This document shows, piece by piece, positions 41,551 through 46,101 of a stretch of 46,101 nucleotides of DNA. Source of the DNA: Myxococcota bacterium (lineage in GTDB: Bacteria; Myxococcota_C; UBA6777); the NCBI GenBank assembly GCA_023150835.1, contig JAKLKB010000039.1, positions 1 through 46,101 on the forward strand, in the 5' to 3' direction. Every line of letters starts with the position of its first letter. Positions within the stretch are counted from its first letter, which is position 1. The position numbers were made by a program, and so were the translations under genes. Under the pieces are notes generated by a model. It was not told the origin of the DNA. It did no database searches and saw only the letters and a list, made by a program, of their open reading frames with translations.

Positions 41551-42897
41551 ATGCGAAACCATCACGCTCCACCCCTGCACGTGATCCTCATCAGTCTGCT
41601 ATTTGCTTTTTCCATCTTCGGCTATCTCGAAGCCTGCGGCCCCCAAGCCACCTCTTGTAAAGCAGACAGCGATTGCAGCGCCCAAGAATATTGCGCACCA
41701 ACCAGCGGACAAAGCATCTGCACCAAACGCTCCGAGTCTATCCAAGACGGCAGTCCTGACGCAGATCCTCAGCCCGATACCCCCACCCAGACAGGCTGCG
41801 ATATCCCTGCTTATGATCCCACCAAAGATCCCGGCAACGGTGGAACAACCCTCCAACTCGACCAGATCGATCAGTTTTTTTTCCGAAAACTACGCGAGAT
41901 CTTCTACCTCAGCCAACAATGTAGCGAAAAGATCTGGGGTGGCTCCTACCAACTCCACAAAGTCCCCACTTACATCGCCAACATCGGCTCGAACGAACCC
42001 GGATCTGGAAAAGGCGTGCGCGGCTTTTTGATCAACCACCCCAATCCCCCCCAAGGCAGCACCCTTATTGACACCAAGTCGGTTTTCGGTATCCCCAACG
42101 TCTACGCTTACGACGGCGCGATCAAAGATATCACCCCACCCGGCTTTATGTTCGATCTCCCCATCAACAACACCCCCGTGTACGCCTTTTCTTACGGCAC
42201 AAGCCACGCCACCATCAACCCAACCACAGGAAACCAAGCATTTGCCCTTTACGTCCACGAAGGCTTCCACCGCATCCAAGACTTTGAAGAGGCATGGAAA
42301 TACCCTCAAGGCATCCAAGATCCCACAGGATACCCCTACGACACCGAACAACTCACCCTTGCTTTGCTCGAAGACGCGATCCTCACGGACGGACACAACG
42401 AAAAGATCACCGCCGAACAAGCCCTTCAGTGGTTTTATGCAGCCCGAAAAGAACGCATTAAGCTCGATAACAGCCCCAACAAGCTGATCCAATCCCTCGA
42501 AAACTTTCAAGAATGGCTTGAAGGCACTGCCATGTACAGCGAAATACTCTATCTCAACCTGCTCAAGATCCCCTACCCGCTGAGCGATCCCAATTCCATC
42601 CCCGGTCGCCTTACACTCTTACGCCTCATGCAATCCGATTCCAACGCATCCAAAAAAGACGTCATCGAAACACTGCGCGGAAGATACTACGCAAGCGGCG
42701 CCGCCCAAGGCGTTCTCCTCGAACGCCTCGGCAACAAGACTTGGAAAGACCAGATCCGCAAAAGCCAAACCTTTTATGATATCCTTAATGAACTTTATTC
42801 TGGACTACAAACAGAGAGCATTCTTCATCAAACAAAGACAAAATACGATTACGATGCTCTCAAAAAGATCGGACAAAATCTCGCGGATCGCCGATAA
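41551..42897 (+). CDS. HExxH metallopeptidase-like lipoprotein, copy 1
   Basis: 448 residues from ATG 41551 behind AAGAGGACGGCC. The signal peptide ends at LEAC (Cys29), a probable lipid site. A short Cys block (CKADSDCSAQEYC) and a Pro/Asp/Thr spacer precede a ~350-residue domain. This has HEGFH (236-240), an HExxH zinc motif, and EGTAMYSE (324-331), which could supply the third Glu ligand as in gluzincins. No named peptidase family is recognised. It is highly similar to 43537-45006. Probably an outer-membrane or periplasmic protease; zinc binding and activity are inferred. Confidence 0.82.
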   Translation: MRNHHAPPLHVILISLLFAFSIFGYLEACGPQATSCKADSDCSAQEYCAPTSGQSICTKRSESIQDGSPDADPQPDTPTQTGCDIPAYDPTKDPGNGGTTLQLDQIDQFFFRKLREIFYLSQQCSEKIWGGSYQLHKVPTYIANIGSNEPGSGKGVRGFLINHPNPPQGSTLIDTKSVFGIPNVYAYDGAIKDITPPGFMFDLPINNTPVYAFSYGTSHATINPTTGNQAFALYVHEGFHRIQDFEEAWKYPQGIQDPTGYPYDTEQLTLALLEDAILTDGHNEKITAEQALQWFYAARKERIKLDNSPNKLIQSLENFQEWLEGTAMYSEILYLNLLKIPYPLSDPNSIPGRLTLLRLMQSDSNASKKDVIETLRGRYYASGAAQGVLLERLGNKTWKDQIRKSQTFYDILNELYSGLQTESILHQTKTKYDYDALKKIGQNLADRR

Positions 42898-43027
42898 CTC
42901 CCCTCGACTGTTTGGCCCGAATTTCTCTCGCTTGCGCTCTTGCCAAAGATATCCTACGCTGTTCGAGCTTTGCCTCTCTTTCTTTGCCTGCTGCCCTCGT
43001 TTCTGACCCAACTACACAGGAGGACGT

Positions 43028-43522
43028 ATGCGAATTGCCCTTTGGATCTTGCTTGGCTGCCTTGCGCTTTTGCCAACAGCCCACGCACAGCCCGCCTCGG
43101 ACTGCCCAACACGATGCACAAAAGACTGTATCGAAAAAGCCGATGCTACCGACCCCTACGCGACCTTGCGTTGCTCGGTACTCTGCAAAAAAACTTGCCG
43201 GCGACAAACACTTCGATGCCACCGCCAATGTGAGATGCAACACATCCGCGATCTGCGCTCTTGCAACACACAACCCCCCGCGCAACAGGCCGCTTGCCGC
43301 TTGCTCGCTACACAACAACAACAACGCTGCAAACAAACCTGCCCACCACTTCCGCCCAAACCTGCTGTCTCCCCCCTCTGCATCGCTCTTTGCAAAGAAA
43401 CACAACAACGCTCCACCCAAACCTGCATCACGATCAACGATCCCACGCAGCGAAAAGCCTGCCGTATCCGCAGCAAACAAGCCTTTCAACATTGCTTACG
43501 CCATTGTCATACCACCCATTAA
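43028..43522 (+). CDS. Small Cys-rich secreted protein
   Basis: 164 residues from ATG 43028, with AGGAGG 5 nt upstream. After the signal peptide (RIALWILLGCLALLPTAHAQ) there are about twenty Cys in paired CxxxC spacings (DCPTRCTKDC, RCSVLCKKTC, RCHRQC, RCKQTC, LCIALC, HCLRHC), suggesting several disulphides or metal binding. No named family recognised. It ends 14 nt before the HExxH lipoprotein, and the same pair is duplicated upstream in damaged form, so the two products probably work together. Confidence 0.8.
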   Translation: MRIALWILLGCLALLPTAHAQPASDCPTRCTKDCIEKADATDPYATLRCSVLCKKTCRRQTLRCHRQCEMQHIRDLRSCNTQPPAQQAACRLLATQQQQRCKQTCPPLPPKPAVSPLCIALCKETQQRSTQTCITINDPTQRKACRIRSKQAFQHCLRHCHTTH

Positions 43523-43536
43523 CCAAGAGGACGGCC

Positions 43537-45006
43537 ATGCGAAACCATCACGCTCCACCCCTGCGCGTGCTCTTCGTCGGTCTGCTGTTTGCTTTTTCCA
43601 TCTTCGGCTATCTCGAAGCCTGCGGCCCCCAAGCCACCTCTTGTAAAGCAGACAGCGATTGCAGCGCCCAAGAATATTGCGCACCAACCAGCGGACAAAG
43701 CATCTGCACCAAACGCTCCGAATCCAGCACCGACGCCAGTCCCTCCGAAACCACCTCCGAAACCACCTCCGAACCCCGCACCGAGTCCGCACCAGACGGA
43801 ACCCCCGAAGCGGAACCCCAGCCTGAGACCGCCGTAGAAAAAACCCCTGAACCCCAACCCGAACCGACCCCTGAGATCCGACCCGATACCCCCACCACCA
43901 CAAACTGCGATATCCCTGCTTATGATCCCACCAAAGATCCCGGAAATGGCGGAAAGGCCGTCCAACTCGATAACCTCGATCAGTCTTTCTTCCGCAAACT
44001 ACGCGAGATCTTCTACATCAGCCAACAATGCAGCGAAAAGATCTGGGGCGGTTCTTACCAACTGCACAAAGTCCCCACCTACGTCGCCAATATCGGCCCA
44101 AATGCGGGTGGATCAGGAAAAGGCGTGCGTGGCTTTTTGATCAATCACCCCAATCCCCCCCAAGGCAGCGCCCTTGTTGATACCAAATCGGTCTTCGGTA
44201 TCCCCAACGTCTACGCCTATGATGGCGCAATCAAGGATATCACCCAACCCGGCTTTATGTTCGATCTTTCCATCAACAACGTCCCTATGTATGCGTTCTC
44301 TTACGGAACCAGCGACTTTTATATCGACCCCACGCAGGGCAACGAAGTCTTCGCCCTCTACGTCCACGAAGGCTTCCACCGTGTCCAAGACTTCGAAGAA
44401 GCATGGACCTATCCCAACGGCATCCAAGATCCCACAGGCTATCCCTACAACACCGAACAACTCACCCTTTCCATGCTCGAAGACGCTGTCCTCATCGACG
44501 GATACAAGGAAAAGATCACCGCCGAACAAGCCCTTCAGTGGTTTTATGCCATCCGAAAAGAACGCATCAAGATCGACAACAGCCCCAACAAGCTGATCCA
44601 ATCCCTCGAAAACTTCCAAGAATGGCTCGAAGGTACCGCCATGTACAGCGAGATCCTTTATCTCGGTCTTCTCAAGATCCCCTACCCTCTAGACGATCCC
44701 AACTCCATCCCGGGGCGTCTTGAACTGTTGCGCCTCGCCGAGACCGATCCCAACCTCACCAAAGAAGGCGTCATCGGCACTCTTGGCGGAAGATACTACG
44801 CCAGCGGAGCCGCACAAGGCGTTCTCCTCGAACGCCTCGGCAACAAGACTTGGAAAGAGCAGATCCGCAAAGGTCAAACCTTTTATGATATCCTTAACGG
44901 ACTCTATCCGAGCCTCCAAACAGATCCTCTTCTTCAACAAGCCAAGACAAAATACGATTACGAAAGTCTCAAAAAGATCGGACAAAATCTCGCAGCACGC
45001 CAATAA
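43537..45006 (+). CDS. HExxH metallopeptidase-like lipoprotein, copy 2
   Basis: 489 residues from ATG 43537 behind the same AAGAGGACGGCC. The first 60 residues and the catalytic domain are nearly the same as copy 1, including HEGFH (about 277-281) and EGTAMYSE. The spacer is about 40 residues longer, made of Glu/Pro/Thr/Ser-rich near-repeats (SETTSETTSE, EPQPETAVEKTPEPQPEP). A longer in-frame ORF to 43261 overlaps the Cys-rich gene and is not expected to be used. Its stop lies in a 19-bp direct repeat flanking an F1 element. Confidence 0.82.
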   Translation: MRNHHAPPLRVLFVGLLFAFSIFGYLEACGPQATSCKADSDCSAQEYCAPTSGQSICTKRSESSTDASPSETTSETTSEPRTESAPDGTPEAEPQPETAVEKTPEPQPEPTPEIRPDTPTTTNCDIPAYDPTKDPGNGGKAVQLDNLDQSFFRKLREIFYISQQCSEKIWGGSYQLHKVPTYVANIGPNAGGSGKGVRGFLINHPNPPQGSALVDTKSVFGIPNVYAYDGAIKDITQPGFMFDLSINNVPMYAFSYGTSDFYIDPTQGNEVFALYVHEGFHRVQDFEEAWTYPNGIQDPTGYPYNTEQLTLSMLEDAVLIDGYKEKITAEQALQWFYAIRKERIKIDNSPNKLIQSLENFQEWLEGTAMYSEILYLGLLKIPYPLDDPNSIPGRLELLRLAETDPNLTKEGVIGTLGGRYYASGAAQGVLLERLGNKTWKEQIRKGQTFYDILNGLYPSLQTDPLLQQAKTKYDYESLKKIGQNLAARQ

Positions 45007-45146
45007 TACGGGAGACGAGAGATGTGCGATCACAAGGGTCGGTGCGATTCGCTGTAATTGCCCGATTCTTGGGCAGCCACAGGGGGCTGCCCCTACGTTT
45101 TACAATCACACGACGGGCGGATTCCGTATAATACGGGAGACGAGAG
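45003..45146. repeat. 19-bp direct repeats flanking an F1 element
   Basis: The 19 bases at 45003-45021 (starting ATAATACGGGAGACG) recur exactly at 45128-45146, on either side of F1 copy g. The left copy includes the stop codon of the HExxH lipoprotein; the right ends 2 bp before the stop of the phosphatase-like gene. Confidence 0.9.
45023..45128 (-). repeat. F1 MITE-like element, copy g
   Basis: Inverted orientation: TGTGCGATCACA at one end, the perfect core hairpin GGGCAGCCACAGGGGGCTGCCC, then ACAATCACACGACGGGCGGA and TTCCGTAT at the other. It lies in the 141-bp gap between two convergent genes. Confidence 0.8.
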
Positions 45147-45147
45147 G

Positions 45148-45864
45148 CTACACTTTTGTCAGAAGTTCCGCTGTATGGAGATGGGGGATCTGATTAAAAG
45201 AGACCATCCCACGGCCTTTCGGAGAGACTGCGATCTCTGAGATAGAGGCGTTATAGAGTTGCCAACTCAGATCCATGATCGCTTCGGCGGAGATGTGATA
45301 GCACAATCCGACCGCCGCGCTGATCGTGCCTGCGGAAGTGAATACAGCCACACGTTTGCCGTGTCCTTCGGTGCGATGGATGGTGTCCAACGCATCCTGC
45401 ACTCCCTCCAAAAAGCGCGAAAATGGCCCCACTTCGGGAAGATGGATCTCGCCCCGAATCCACATATGCATGCTTTGAACAAAAGCCCGCATCCCAACAC
45501 GCGGATCACCCTTTTGCCCAGCAGCACGCGCCAAAAAAGCCTCACGGATCGCTTCGTCTTGTTCCATCAGTCGCGGCAATGCATGTTGAAACACAGCAAG
45601 CCCACCATGCTCATCCAGCCCCGCCAGTTCGGTCACTTCAGGCCAAGGCAATCCCTGTTCTCGGTACACTCGCTCGATCACCTCCATCGTCTCGCGTTGA
45701 CGACGCAAAGACCCCCGATACACCGCATCGATCCGCACATCCCACTTCGCCCAATACTCCCCCAACAAACGTGCTTGTTGTTTGCCCATCTCTGAAAGTC
45801 GATCATAATCCCCGCTCATAAAGTCTGCGGCCTTGCCATGCCGCACCAGCATCACCGTACTCAT
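45148..45864 (-). CDS. Histidine-phosphatase-superfamily protein
   Basis: 238 residues from ATG 45864, with GGAGAGGA upstream; the frame runs on into an F1 repeat. The catalytic RHG motif is LVRHGKA (His9), followed by RLSEMGKQQARLLGEYW and YRGSLRRQRETMEVI as in phosphoglycerate-mutase-like enzymes. The second catalytic His, usually in SHGG near the C-terminus, is replaced by VFTSAGTISA; a subfamily with TSGG at this place exists, so activity may persist or be altered. Cytoplasmic; substrate unknown. Confidence 0.87.
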   Translation of the reverse strand: MSTVMLVRHGKAADFMSGDYDRLSEMGKQQARLLGEYWAKWDVRIDAVYRGSLRRQRETMEVIERVYREQGLPWPEVTELAGLDEHGGLAVFQHALPRLMEQDEAIREAFLARAAGQKGDPRVGMRAFVQSMHMWIRGEIHLPEVGPFSRFLEGVQDALDTIHRTEGHGKRVAVFTSAGTISAAVGLCYHISAEAIMDLSWQLYNASISEIAVSPKGRGMVSFNQIPHLHTAELLTKV

Positions 45865-45898
45865 CCGTCCTCTCCGTTCTTCGCTGCTCATAAAACTT

Positions 45899-46012
45899 AC
45901 ACGATATCCGCAAGATGTGTGATCGAAGGATCGTGCGTAGACACCCGACTGTTGGGCAGCCACACCTGTCTGCCCCTACGTTTTGCGATCACACGGTGGG
46001 CGGATCTCGTAT
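45899..46012 (-). repeat. F1 MITE-like element, copy h
   Basis: Full-length: ACGATATCCGCAAGATGTGTG at one end, core GGGCAGCCACACCTGTCTGCCC, then CGATCACACGGTGGGCGGAT and CTCGTAT at the other. It lies upstream of the phosphatase-like gene, and a 9-bp tandem repeat starts exactly at its outer end. Confidence 0.8.
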
Positions 46013-46101
46013 TCTACCTCTTCTACCTCTTCTACCTCTTCTACCTCTTCTACCTCTTCTACCTCTTCTACCTCTTCTACCTCTTCTACCTCTTCTACCT
46101 C
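46012..46101. repeat. 9-bp tandem repeat (TTCTACCTC)n running off the window
   Basis: Ten perfect copies of TTCTACCTC from 46012 to the last base. The array is cut by the window end, so its true length is unknown. No open gene is attached on the visible side. Confidence 0.95.

Noticed and set aside
46012-46101. 9-bp array as a CRISPR or a coding repeat
   Set aside because: No spacers, unit too short, and no start, stop or gene context on the visible side.

Overview
The window reads as chromosomal DNA of a Gram-negative, predator- or Myxococcota-like bacterium (formerly Deltaproteobacteria). The grounds are two secreted proteins carrying the CNGKDDDCDGxxDE (MopE-type) motif, many Cys-rich lipoproteins, a Pkn-type Ser/Thr kinase with a receiver-like tail, LysM/FecR and OmpA envelope proteins, a sigma-54 regulator and a PHA granule locus. 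The species cannot be named from the sequence. Coding density is high, starts are often GTG or TTG behind clear Shine-Dalgarno (SD) sites, and GATC is strikingly over-represented. No rRNA, tRNA, CRISPR array, transposase or phage gene was seen.

Layout. 1-378: repeats only. 379-3729: a DpnA-like DNA methyltransferase coupled to a Cys-rich secreted protein, then a divergent four-motif MopE-type lipoprotein. 3905-5008: Mrp-family ATPase. 5005-13668 (minus): a probable four-gene envelope-signalling operon of OmpA barrel, LysM/FecR barrel, class III adenylate cyclase and Ser/Thr kinase. 14015-15211: TruD. 15603-19693: penicillin-acylase-family hydrolase overlapping a MinC with a long His-rich repeat linker. 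19790-21908: zinc-ribbon protein and an NtrC-type regulator. 22886-24890: two paralogous outer-membrane proteins. 24895-31528 (minus): UPF0489-like membrane protein, two acyl-CoA ligases and a sodium/solute symporter, headed by a phasin-like gene at 31571-32008.

32009-35897 holds a divergent PHA control region (25-bp palindrome between two promoter-like sequences), then phaR, a phasin-like gene and two PhaC-like synthases. It is the best-integrated system here: PhaR probably controls both arms, the minus arm supplying activated acids and granule protein, the plus arm polymerising them. 35919-41079 carries two related lipoproteins, a hydrolase and a beta-barrel protein. 41344-45006 is a tandem duplication of a [Cys-rich secreted protein + HExxH lipoprotein] pair with one decayed member. 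45148-45864 is a histidine-phosphatase-like protein.

The most unusual non-coding feature is a set of dispersed short elements. Family F1 (about 113 bp, imperfect terminal inverted repeats, central hairpin) occurs eight times and looks like a MITE. Family F2 (about 135 bp, two hairpins) has four full copies and one fragment, one of them inside the 5' end of a coding region. Several small local duplications also sit exactly on translation starts or stops (7.2, 19.7, 21.9 and 45 kb).
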